In this document: positions 1-6,551 of the stretch, one piece after another
Position numbering within the stretch: the stretch's first letter is position 1
Layout of the letters: each line of letters opens with the position of its first letter
Source of the DNA: an uncultured Oribacterium sp.
GTDB lineage: Bacteria > Bacillota > Clostridia > Lachnospirales > Lachnospiraceae
Assembly (NCBI GenBank): GCA_934270345.1
Contig: CAKQPT010000030.1
Coordinates: 1 to 24,771, forward strand
Direction of reading: 5' to 3'
DNA length: 24,771 nt
Translations under genes and position numbers: made by a program
The notes under the pieces: generated by a model
What the model saw: the letters and a program-made list of their open reading frames with translations, nothing else
What the model was told of the DNA's origin: nothing
Databases searched by the model: none

Positions 1-4
1 TTTT

Positions 5-1330
5 GTGAAGGAACGAAATCTGAAGCTCGACAACGCAAAGGGCATCCTGATCACCCTGGTGGTGATCGGCCACATGCTGCTCCCGATCCAGGGGACGACC
101 CGCGGTGTCACGAATTTCTTCTATATGATCTACGCCTTTCACATGCCCGCCTTCGTCTTCATCTCCGGCCTCCTCGCGCAGCGCATCTACACCCGCGTGC
201 CGAAGCCGGCGCAGGCTCCCGGCGGAAACCGTGCGCAGCGCCGTCAGCATCGTGCGGCCAATGCCTCCGCCGGGCAGCCGATGGCTTCGCGGGCCGCTGC
301 ACAGCCCACGACATCTGGTGGTGTCAGCGGCGCGGCGGTTGCAACCGAGGGTCACTTCAACGGACGTCGCTGGTGCTCGACGCTGTGGCTGTACCTCCTG
401 TTTCAGTTCATTCTGTTCTTCTCGGAGATTCCCGTCTACGGTCGCACGACCCGCTTCCCGGACTTCCTCCATACCTCCGGCGCACCCTGGTACCTCCTCG
501 CCCTGCTCCTCTGGTATCTGATGATCCCGTTCTTCTACGCGTATCGTGGGAAAGTACTGCCGGTCGGCATCCCGTACAGTCTGATCGCCTGGATCCTCCT
601 TACGATCATGTCCCTCGCCGGCGGCTACCTCGCGAGCGGTGCCCTCGCCGGTCTCGGCGACTTTCTCGCCCTCGACCGCGTCATCGCCTTCGCCCCGTTC
701 TTCTTCACCGGCTATTTCATCGGCCCGGAACGGCTGATGAGATTTCTCGGCGCAGAGCAGGAGAACGTAGTGGCACCCGAAGCGGCATCCAAACGCGCAA
801 GTTCCCGGCGGCGGTCTCCGGAAAAGGCTTCGAAGCGTGCCGGCCGAGGCATTGTCCTCCTGCTGACGGCGCTCGGGCTTCTCTGCTTCGCGCTGGTCGG
901 CACGCAGACCTTCGACCACCTGCTTCCGTATAAAAACGTCGTCTACGGCGCCTGGTACTACCGCTTCCATCCGGAACAGAACCCGGCGGCCTTCCCGGGC
1001 GACCTCGCCGCATGCCTCTGGCTGATCCGCCTCGCCTGGTTCATCGTATCCGGCCTCATGAGCTTCGCGCTCCTCGCCCTGATGCCGAACCGGCAGATCC
1101 CGCTCCTCACCACCATCGGACAGCGCACCCTGCAGATCTACATCCTGCACCGCCCGATCCGTGACCTTCTCCTCGCGGGCGGCTTCATCACCGCCGCCGG
1201 ACCGGAAAACAGCGCGCATGTCCTCCTGCTCATCGTCCTGTCGATCCTGCTGACCATCGTGCTCTCCGCCGGCATCCTCCAGCGCCTCTTCGACGCCATC
1301 CAGAAACTCCCGGAGCGGCTGCTTCTGTAA
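5..1330 (+). CDS. Membrane acyltransferase, acyltransferase-3 / fucose 4-O-acetylase-like
   Basis: A 441-residue polytopic membrane protein. The N-terminus (residues 8-25, LDNAKGILITLVVIGHML) matches the opening helix of acyltransferase-3 proteins, where the conserved His (H23 here) is thought to take part in acyl transfer to extracytoplasmic sugars. About ten hydrophobic helices follow. Two hydrophilic Arg/Ala/Ser-rich inserts are unusual: residues about 58-120, between the second and third helices, and about 252-283. The first insert carries a GGCCAATGC word at 256-264. The GTG start is four bases from the window edge, so its ribosome binding site is out of view and the true start could lie further left. 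The acyl donor and acceptor cannot be told from sequence; modification of a wall or surface polysaccharide is the usual role in this family. Confidence 0.8.
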   Translation: MKERNLKLDNAKGILITLVVIGHMLLPIQGTTRGVTNFFYMIYAFHMPAFVFISGLLAQRIYTRVPKPAQAPGGNRAQRRQHRAANASAGQPMASRAAAQPTTSGGVSGAAVATEGHFNGRRWCSTLWLYLLFQFILFFSEIPVYGRTTRFPDFLHTSGAPWYLLALLLWYLMIPFFYAYRGKVLPVGIPYSLIAWILLTIMSLAGGYLASGALAGLGDFLALDRVIAFAPFFFTGYFIGPERLMRFLGAEQENVVAPEAASKRASSRRRSPEKASKRAGRGIVLLLTALGLLCFALVGTQTFDHLLPYKNVVYGAWYYRFHPEQNPAAFPGDLAACLWLIRLAWFIVSGLMSFALLALMPNRQIPLLTTIGQRTLQIYILHRPIRDLLLAGGFITAAGPENSAHVLLLIVLSILLTIVLSAGILQRLFDAIQKLPERLLL

Positions 1331-1340
1331 AACGGAAATG

Positions 1341-1369
1341 TTGGCATCCGGGAGGAAATGTGCTTTAAT
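1341..1369 (+). promoter_or_regulatory. Promoter with extended -10 for the 1423 gene
   Basis: TTGGCA (1341-1346), a 17-base spacer and TTTAAT (1364-1369) with a TG one base before the -10 (1361-1362). It lies about 54 bases upstream of the ATG at 1423. A 7-bp inverted repeat, TGGCATC (1342-1348) and GATGCCA (1370-1376), brackets the promoter and could be an operator. Confidence 0.55.
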
Positions 1370-1376
1370 GATGCCA

Positions 1377-1384
1377 GCATTGGC
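1377..1384 (-). repeat. GCCAATGC motif, intergenic copy (minus orientation)
   Basis: GCATTGGC on the plus strand, in the leader of the 1423 gene just after the promoter. One of 13 exact copies of the over-represented word described in the findings. Confidence 0.6.
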
Positions 1385-1422
1385 TTCGTATACCCCAGAC
1401 ATCATGCATCAAAGGAGAAAAT

Positions 1423-2763
1423 ATGTGGGTTTTCGTTAATGGTTTAAAGGTCTTTCAGAATTACACCCTGCTGCAGTGGGCGTGGTTTTTCATGTTCTAC
1501 TGCATCTTCGGCTGGTGCTTCGAGTCGACCTACTGCTCGCTGAAATCGATGCACCTCATGAACCGCGGCTTCTGTCACGGCCCGTGGCTCCCGATCTACG
1601 GCGCCGGCGGCACGCTTTTCCTCATCTTCGCCTGGCCCTACCGCGCGAACCTCATCGTGACCTTCCTGATGGGCATGCTGGTCGGCACCAGCCTCGAGCT
1701 CATCACCGGCCCGCTCATGTACCACATTTTCCACATGAAGTGGTGGGATTACAGCCAGAATCCGCTGAACTTCCGCGGCTATATCTGCCTCGGCGCGTCC
1801 CTCGGCTGGGGCGCGATGGCGCTCTTTTTCGTGCATTTCGTGCACCCGCGCGTAGCGGAGCTCACCGTGAACTGGACCCCGATCGGCTATATCGTCGTCG
1901 TGACCATGCTCTACACCCTCTTCGTCGAGGACCTGATCTTCTCGGTACTCGGCGCCCTCGATATTCGGAAGCGTCTCGAGACCCTCGCCGCAAACTCGGA
2001 GGAAATCCGGCAGCTGAAGCTCAGCATCACGGAAGCCCGCGAGCATCTCGAGGAGCTGCAGGAGGTTGCGCGTGCCAATGCCTCTGAAGTGAAGATCGTC
2101 GCGGAGTCGGAGGGACGTCTGGCGGCCGCGAAGTACGTGTCCGAAGAAGCGGCCCGCGCCCTGCAGGATGCCCGTGAGACGGGCACCCTCGCGGCGCGCA
2201 GCCTCGCGGAGAACAGCGTCCAGGCGGCACGTGCCGCTGTGGACAGCGGCGTGCAGACCGCGCGCAGCGCAGCGCAGAGCGTCGCTGACACCGGTGCGCA
2301 GGCCGTGCAGACCGCGCGTAGCGCAGCGCAGAGCGTCGCGGATACCGGCGCGCAGGCCGTGCAGACCGCGCGCAGCGCAGCGCAGAGCGTCGCCGACACC
2401 GGTGCGCAGGCCGTGCGCACGGTTGCAGAAACCGGCCGCAGCGCCGGTGATCTCGGCAAGTCCGCTGTCCAGCGCAGCCTCGAGCTTCGCCGTCGGCTCG
2501 CCGAGGAGCGCCGTCGGCGCCTCGAAGAGCGCCTCGCCATCCTCGAGGATGGCGGCGATGCCCGCAGCGGCCGCATGAACTGGTGGGTCGGCAACACCCT
2601 TCGGAACAACCCGACCATGACCCATCACCCGCGCCACAGCGCAGACTTCGAATTCTACGCGCGTCTCCTCGCCTCCTCCCAGCGCTACCGCGAGAGCTTC
2701 GAAAAGATGGAAGCCCGCATCGACGCCGAAAAAGCGAAGGACCACGCTGCCGAGGAAATCTGA
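1423..2763 (+). CDS. Putative ABC-transporter permease family (PF06541-like) membrane protein with repetitive coiled-coil tail
   Basis: A 446-residue protein started by ATG after AAAGGAG. Residues 1-185 form five or six membrane helices and include FGWCFEST and GFCHGPWLPIYGAGG, typical of the small 'putative ABC transporter permease' family PF06541 common in Clostridia; its function is unproven. The rest (about 186-446) is an extension: an Arg/Glu coiled coil, then three copies of an 18-residue repeat (QTARSAAQSVADTGAQAV, residues 278-331), then a highly charged helix and a soluble tail rich in Trp/Asn and charged residues. The family is usually much shorter, so the tail is an addition. The repeats resemble amphipathic 11/18-mer helices of membrane-associated or structural proteins. 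No partner gene is adjacent, so a transport role should not be assumed. Confidence 0.75.
   Translation: MWVFVNGLKVFQNYTLLQWAWFFMFYCIFGWCFESTYCSLKSMHLMNRGFCHGPWLPIYGAGGTLFLIFAWPYRANLIVTFLMGMLVGTSLELITGPLMYHIFHMKWWDYSQNPLNFRGYICLGASLGWGAMALFFVHFVHPRVAELTVNWTPIGYIVVVTMLYTLFVEDLIFSVLGALDIRKRLETLAANSEEIRQLKLSITEAREHLEELQEVARANASEVKIVAESEGRLAAAKYVSEEAARALQDARETGTLAARSLAENSVQAARAAVDSGVQTARSAAQSVADTGAQAVQTARSAAQSVADTGAQAVQTARSAAQSVADTGAQAVRTVAETGRSAGDLGKSAVQRSLELRRRLAEERRRRLEERLAILEDGGDARSGRMNWWVGNTLRNNPTMTHHPRHSADFEFYARLLASSQRYRESFEKMEARIDAEKAKDHAAEEI
2254..2415 (+). repeat. Three tandem 54-bp repeats (18 residues each)
   Basis: Units at 2254-2307, 2308-2361 and 2362-2415 differ only at a few third positions. 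They keep the reading frame and encode an Ala-rich amphipathic helix. The unit before and the unit after are decayed relatives. Confidence 0.9.
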
Positions 2764-3119
2764 TATCCTGTCTGACAGCCCAAACCCGCCGATACTTCGG
2801 TGGGATTTCGCATAAATTATGAGAAATATCAAATATTTGATGATTTTGAAAAAAGTGGATAATTGTGGCTGATTCACCTGAACTTGCGCGGATACTCAGA
2901 CTATCTACTATTTTCATATTTGATATATATTGGATAAATCCAGGGGAAATCATACATACGCTCATTTGCGTACTATCTAAGATCGGTGTGATTCTTAAAA
3001 AGTAGATATGGATTTTATAGATATTTTACCTTCATCGATCTCTTCGCATCCAATAATCCTTCTATTTAAAAATCCTGGATAGTTGACACGCGGCAGCTCT
3101 TATAAAACAAGCGTTTTCG

Positions 3120-3154
3120 TATCCACTATTTCTGAAATGCGTTGATAGTGGATA
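3120..3154. repeat. Inverted repeat, first of a similar pair
   Basis: TATCCACTAT (3120-3129) and ATAGTGGATA (3145-3154) form a perfect 10-bp palindrome around a 15-base loop. Confidence 0.75.
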
Positions 3155-3191
3155 GTTTCCTCTGCCAGAATCGATTTTTACCCCAAAAATG

Positions 3192-3226
3192 TATCCACTA
3201 TTTATGAAAAGAGCTAAAAGTGGATA
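3192..3226. repeat. Inverted repeat, second of a similar pair
   Basis: TATCCACT (3192-3199) and AGTGGATA (3219-3226), spaced as in the first copy. The loop also shares TATTT.TGAAA with it, so the two look like a duplicated unit of 72 bases. Confidence 0.7.
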
Positions 3227-3335
3227 GTGATCATTCATTTCCCTGCTACTGCTCTTTATACGTTCGTTTCCGACACATTCGGAGCGACACCCGCATTTCT
3301 CCATCCCGGCTATCGAAAATATTCCCAAATACTAC

Positions 3336-3364
3336 TTCAAGCGAGTGAAGCGTTGGGGTACAAT
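3336..3364 (+). promoter_or_regulatory. Weak promoter candidate upstream of the aminotransferase
   Basis: TTCAAG (3336-3341), 17 bases, TACAAT (3359-3364). The -10 is good and the -35 poor. If real, the transcript would begin just before the 33-bp repeats. Confidence 0.3.
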
Positions 3365-3388
3365 GAGAAGAAATGATGAAAAATGCTC

Positions 3389-3520
3389 GGACCATTCCGG
3401 CGTTGAAGATCAGCGTTGCCCGGACCATTCCGGCACCGAAGATCAGCGTCGTCTGGACCGTCTGGGCATCTGGAATGACAATCGCCTGGATCATCCGGGT
3501 AGCAAAGATTACAACCGCCC
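3389..3520 (+). repeat. Four tandem 33-bp repeats upstream of the aminotransferase
   Basis: Units start at 3389, 3422, 3455 and 3488, each opening GGACCATTCCGG or a relative; units 1 and 2 are closest and 3 and 4 diverge. Thirty-three is a multiple of three, so all plus-strand frames stay periodic. One frame, open from 3345, reads 11-residue units such as DHSGVEDQRCP and DHSGTEDQRRL. Another, open from 3373, is in frame with the aminotransferase and reads TIPALKISVAR-like units. No ribosome binding site clearly favours translation of either. Confidence 0.8.
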
Positions 3521-3546
3521 GCCATCCGCGGGCGAAGGAGGAAGAT

Positions 3547-4737
3547 ATGGCACTTTCGAAAAGCATGCAGCAGCTGGTCGCCGGCAACTCCGCGATCCGC
3601 AAGATGTTCGAGCTCGGACAGGAGCTCGCCGCGCGCGTCGGCCGTGAAAACGTCTACGACTTCAGCCTCGGCAACCCGGCGTCACCGGTCCCGGAGGAGG
3701 TGCGCGACTCCATCGTGCGCATCGCGACAGAGGAAGCGCCGAACTATGTCCACGGTTATATGGCCAATGCAGGCTACCCGGAGGTGCGTGCCGCGGTTGC
3801 GGAACACCTGAATCGCCTCCACGGTACCGACTATGATGCCCAGGACATCATCATGACCGTAGGCGCTGCCGGCGGCCTGAACGACGTCCTCCGCGCACTC
3901 CTCGATCCGGGCGACGAAGTCCTGACCTTCGCCCCGTTCTTCACCGAGTACCGCAGCTACGCCTCCAACTTCGGCGGAAAGCTCACCATCGTCCCACCGG
4001 ACACCGAGCACTTCCAGCTCGACATCGACGCAGCGGAAGCCTGCATTGGCGAACGCACGAAGGCCATCATCGTGAACAACCCGAACAATCCGTCGGGTGC
4101 CGTCTACACGGAAGAAACCATCCGGAAGCTCGGCGCGATGCTGGAGCGCAAGGAGCAGGAAATCGGCCATCCGATCTACGTGATCTGCGACGAGCCGTAC
4201 CGCGAGCTCGTCTATGACGGCCTCAGCGTCCCGTACATTCCGAACATCATTAAAAACGCGATCTTCCTCTACAGCTTCAGCAAGACCCTGTCGCTGCCGG
4301 GCGAGCGCATCGGCTACATGGCGATGGCGAAGCGTGCAGACGATCACGACACGATGATCCAGGCCCTGACGATCGCGAACCGTTGCCTCGGCTTCGTGAA
4401 CGCGCCGTCCCTCCTGCAGCTCGTCGTGAAGGACTGTCTCGCGGTCGAGGCCAATGTTCCGTTTTATGACCGGAACCGGAAGCTGCTGTATACCACCATT
4501 TCCGGCCTCGGCTTCGAGTGCGTACGACCGGAGGGCGCCTTCTACATGCTCGTGAAGGCACCGAACGGCAGCGCCGCGGACTTCGCCGCCGCCGCAGAGA
4601 AGCTCAACATCATCATCGTCCCGTGCGACGGCTTCGGCCTCCCAGGCTATGTCCGCATCGCCTACTGCGTCGACTACGCGATGATCGAACGCTCCATCCC
4701 GGCCTGGGAACAGCTCGCGAAAGAAACACTTAAATAA
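3547..4737 (+). CDS. Pyridoxal-phosphate-dependent aminotransferase, class I/II (aspartate aminotransferase fold)
   Basis: A 396-residue cytosolic enzyme. I placed the start at the ATG at 3547 because GGAGG lies just upstream and MALSKSMQQLV is a natural beginning; the same frame is open back to 3373, but that adds only the 11-residue repeats. Family landmarks are the NPNNPSG motif (residues about 178-184), CDEPYRELVYDG with the PLP-ring Asp, and SFSKTLSLPGERIGY with the predicted Schiff-base lysine K246. Length is normal for the family. The amino-acid substrate cannot be decided from sequence alone. It stands alone with its own terminator. A GGCCAATGC word codes MANAG at residues 72-76, close to a site that is itself conserved in the family. 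Confidence 0.88.
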   Translation: MALSKSMQQLVAGNSAIRKMFELGQELAARVGRENVYDFSLGNPASPVPEEVRDSIVRIATEEAPNYVHGYMANAGYPEVRAAVAEHLNRLHGTDYDAQDIIMTVGAAGGLNDVLRALLDPGDEVLTFAPFFTEYRSYASNFGGKLTIVPPDTEHFQLDIDAAEACIGERTKAIIVNNPNNPSGAVYTEETIRKLGAMLERKEQEIGHPIYVICDEPYRELVYDGLSVPYIPNIIKNAIFLYSFSKTLSLPGERIGYMAMAKRADDHDTMIQALTIANRCLGFVNAPSLLQLVVKDCLAVEANVPFYDRNRKLLYTTISGLGFECVRPEGAFYMLVKAPNGSAADFAAAAEKLNIIIVPCDGFGLPGYVRIAYCVDYAMIERSIPAWEQLAKETLK

Positions 4738-4739
4738 TC

Positions 4740-4779
4740 AAAGACCCCGGCGAAACTTCTACGTTCCGCCGGGGTCTTT
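4740..4779 (+). terminator. Rho-independent terminator of the aminotransferase gene
   Basis: AAAGACCCCGGCG (4740-4752) pairs perfectly over 13 bp with CGCCGGGGTCTTT (4767-4779). It begins two bases after the stop codon. Confidence 0.9.
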
Positions 4780-4843
4780 CATGTTTGTGCTTTATGTCAA
4801 GAGATCAGCCAAGGGGGGAGCCGAACTCCTATGAAGTATATGG

Positions 4844-4942
4844 AAAACGGTCATGCTCGATGGAGCTTCAGGAATCTGCTGGAGCGTTTGTGCATCGCCC
4901 CGTCTTTCGTGAAGGATCGTAAACATTAGCGACCGTTTTTTT
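4844..4942 (+). ncRNA. Candidate small structured RNA
   Basis: AAAACGGTC (4844-4852) pairs with GACCGTTTT (4931-4939), and the right arm runs into seven Ts (4936-4942), as at an intrinsic terminator. Inside, CGATG (4858-4862) pairs with CATCG (4893-4897). The enclosing stem is long-range, so this could be an independent small RNA or chance pairing. No family was recognised. Confidence 0.25.
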
Positions 4943-5063
4943 AGAAGGGGGCTCCGGAGTGTATTTCAACTCCGGAGTATGAGTATGAAAAGCGTTTCTT
5001 CGTTACATCTCTGTAACTATGATATATGATACAGGGCACTTGTGACTGAAGTATGTCGCCCGG

Positions 5064-5099
5064 CTAAAAGAACTCTAAAGAATCTAAACAAAGTCTAAA
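5064..5099. repeat. Four CTAAA direct repeats at near-helical spacing
   Basis: CTAAA at 5064, 5075, 5084 and 5095 (spacing 11, 9, 11), inside an AAACTCTAAAGAATCTAAAC-like tract. A regulator binding array is possible; the case is weak. Confidence 0.35.
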
Positions 5100-5156
5100 C
5101 AGAAGCGAAAGGATCGATTACGAGATTCTTTAGCGTCCGAACTCTGCAATTCTGAC

Positions 5157-5185
5157 TTTAAAAACAGAGGGTCATCGATTATACT
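5157..5185 (+). promoter_or_regulatory. Promoter candidate for mreB
   Basis: TTTAAA (5157-5162), 17 bases, TATACT (5180-5185), leaving a leader of about 205 bases before the ATG at 5396. Confidence 0.4.
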
Positions 5186-5395
5186 ATAGAAGATTCTATG
5201 TTGAATTACTAAATTCGCCCTGCGCGCCCATACGCCGGGATGCTTCACGAGAGCAGCTTCGGCAGAATTTCTGCAGGCAGGTACCGGAAACGATACCGAC
5301 CGTGCGCGGCGCATCGCAGAAGGCTGCATCCCGGCAGCCGCTGCGTATCCCGACAGGGCTTCGTTTTATACATCGTTATATAGTAGGAGTTTTTC

Positions 5396-6400
5396 ATGTT
5401 TTCACTGATTTCAAATGATATCGGCATCGATCTGGGTACCTCCAGCATCCTTGTATATATAAAAGGTCGTGGCGTCGTTCTGAAGGAGCCGTCCGTCGTG
5501 GCTGTCAACCGCGACACGAACACCGTGCTTGCGTACGGCGAGGACGCGCGTCTCATGCTGGGCCGCACCCCGGAGAACATCTCGGCGGTTCGTCCGCTGC
5601 GCCAGGGCGTCATCTCGGACTACACCCTGACGGAGAAGATGCTGAAGTACTTCATCAATAAAGCCGTCGGCAAGCGTACCCTCCGGAAGCCGCGCATCTC
5701 TGTCTGCATCCCGAGCGGTGCGACCGAGGTCGAGAAGAAGGCTGTCGAGGATGCCGCTTACCACGCAGGTGCCCGCGAGGTCACGATCATCGAGGAGCCG
5801 GTGGCGGCTGCCATCGGTGCCGGCATCGACATCAGTAAGCCGCAGGGCAACATGATCATCGACATCGGTGGTGGTACTGCGGATATCGCCGTGATCGCAC
5901 TGGACGGTCCGGTCGTTTCCGAGTCCATCAAGGTCGCCGGCGACGACTTCGACGAGGCCATCCTCCGTTACATGCGGAAGAAGCACAACCTCCTCATCGG
6001 AGAGCGTACCGCCGAGGACATCAAGGTCAACATCGGCTGCGCCAGCAAGCGCCCGGAGAACGTCACCATGGAGGTCCGCGGACGCAACCTCGTGACCGCC
6101 CTCCCGAAGACCGTCATCGTAAGCTCGGACGAAATCATGGACGCGCTGCTTGAGCCAGCGATGATGATCGTCAATGCTGTGCACAACGTACTCGAGCGCA
6201 CGCCACCAGAGCTCGCCGCCGACATCTATGAGCGCGGCATCGTCATGACCGGTGGCGGATCCCTCCTCTATGGCCTCGATAAGCTCATCCAGGAGAAGAC
6301 CGGCATCAACTGCGTACTCGCCGAGGACCCGCTCACCGCGGTCGCCATCGGCACCGGCAAGTTCATCGACTTCGCAAACGGCGACGCCGACGAGGACTGA
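5396..6400 (+). CDS. mreB: MreB/Mbl-family bacterial actin, cell-shape protein
   Basis: A 334-residue protein starting at ATG 5396 after TAGGAG. It polymerises on ATP under the membrane and guides lateral wall synthesis. Actin-fold nucleotide motifs are clear: phosphate-1 DIGIDLGTSS (residues 8-17), IEEPVAAAIGAG (connect-1, about 136-147), phosphate-2 IDIGGGTADIAVI (about 159-171) and the adenosine motif MTGGGSLLYGLD near residue 284. Length matches MreB, Mbl and MreBH (about 330-345), and sequence alone does not separate them. mreC and mreD do not follow and the gene is monocistronic with a terminator, which fits an mbl-type locus better than the mreBCD operon. Confidence 0.92.
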   Translation: MFSLISNDIGIDLGTSSILVYIKGRGVVLKEPSVVAVNRDTNTVLAYGEDARLMLGRTPENISAVRPLRQGVISDYTLTEKMLKYFINKAVGKRTLRKPRISVCIPSGATEVEKKAVEDAAYHAGAREVTIIEEPVAAAIGAGIDISKPQGNMIIDIGGGTADIAVIALDGPVVSESIKVAGDDFDEAILRYMRKKHNLLIGERTAEDIKVNIGCASKRPENVTMEVRGRNLVTALPKTVIVSSDEIMDALLEPAMMIVNAVHNVLERTPPELAADIYERGIVMTGGGSLLYGLDKLIQEKTGINCVLAEDPLTAVAIGTGKFIDFANGDADED

Positions 6401-6413
6401 CATTTTATGAATC

Positions 6414-6442
6414 AGGGGTAGCCTTATTTGGGCTGCCCTTTT
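6414..6442 (+). terminator. Rho-independent terminator of mreB
   Basis: GGGTAGCC (6416-6423) pairs with GGCTGCCC (6431-6438), one G-U, across a six-base loop, followed by TTTT. Confidence 0.8.
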
Positions 6443-6467
6443 ATTAATTTCAGCTGAGCGTTCACTC

Positions 6468-6476
6468 GGCCAATGC
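6468..6476 (+). repeat. GGCCAATGC motif, intergenic copy
   Basis: CTCGGCCAATGCAG between the mreB terminator and recD2. Untranslated, so the word is not explained by protein sequence. Confidence 0.65.
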
Positions 6477-6551
6477 AGCCGACGGAGCTGCGGTGGCGGG
6501 CGGCGAGGCTTCAGCAGGCACGACACGTTTACATTTTCAGGAGAACACAGC

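Larger units (their letters stand above)
2764..3388. other. AT-rich gene-free stretch with TATCCAC/GTGGATA palindromes
   Basis: About 600 bases markedly richer in A/T than the flanks. I see no coding frame with a ribosome binding site. A weak hairpin (CCCGCCG 2785-2791 with CGGTGGG 2798-2804) follows the upstream gene. TATCCAC or its complement occurs five times: 2855-2861, 3120-3126, 3148-3154, 3192-3198 and 3220-3226. Four of these form two similar inverted repeats 72 bases apart. The words resemble DnaA boxes (TTATCCACA), but only the 2855 copy comes within one mismatch. Function unknown. Confidence 0.5.
4780..5395. other. Gene-free stretch upstream of mreB
   Basis: About 615 bases without a convincing reading frame. 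It holds a possible small RNA (4844-4942), a 9-bp hairpin (CTCCGGAGT 4952-4960 with ACTCCGGAG 4969-4977), a run of CTAAA words at 5064-5099 and a promoter candidate at 5157-5185. GGGGGGAGCC at 4813-4822 is vaguely riboswitch-like, but I could not match a known class. Confidence 0.5.

Noticed and set aside
1444..2877. Minus-strand frame of 477 codons opposite the 1423 gene
   Set aside because: Shadow of a GC-rich gene with clear membrane domain on the plus strand; no start signal.
2850..3230. Chromosomal replication origin
   Set aside because: No dnaA/dnaN nearby, and most boxes deviate from TTATCCACA by two bases.
3389..3520. Possible CRISPR array
   Set aside because: The 33-bp units are contiguous and diverged, with no unique spacers and no cas genes.
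3373..3546. N-terminal extension of the aminotransferase
   Set aside because: The family N-terminus and a good ribosome binding site point to ATG 3547; the extension would be only repeat-encoded peptide.
3762..3770. Motif copy in the aminotransferase as an inserted element
   Set aside because: The encoded Asn-Ala-Gly lies in a segment conserved in aminotransferases, so this copy could arise from protein constraint; it is counted but is weaker evidence.
4800..4830. c-di-AMP (ydaO-type) riboswitch because of GGGGGGAGCC
   Set aside because: The other conserved segments and the enclosing stem of that class are not found around it.
5411..6526. Minus-strand frame of 371 codons opposite mreB
   Set aside because: mreB motifs are unequivocal; the antisense frame runs through the mreB terminator.
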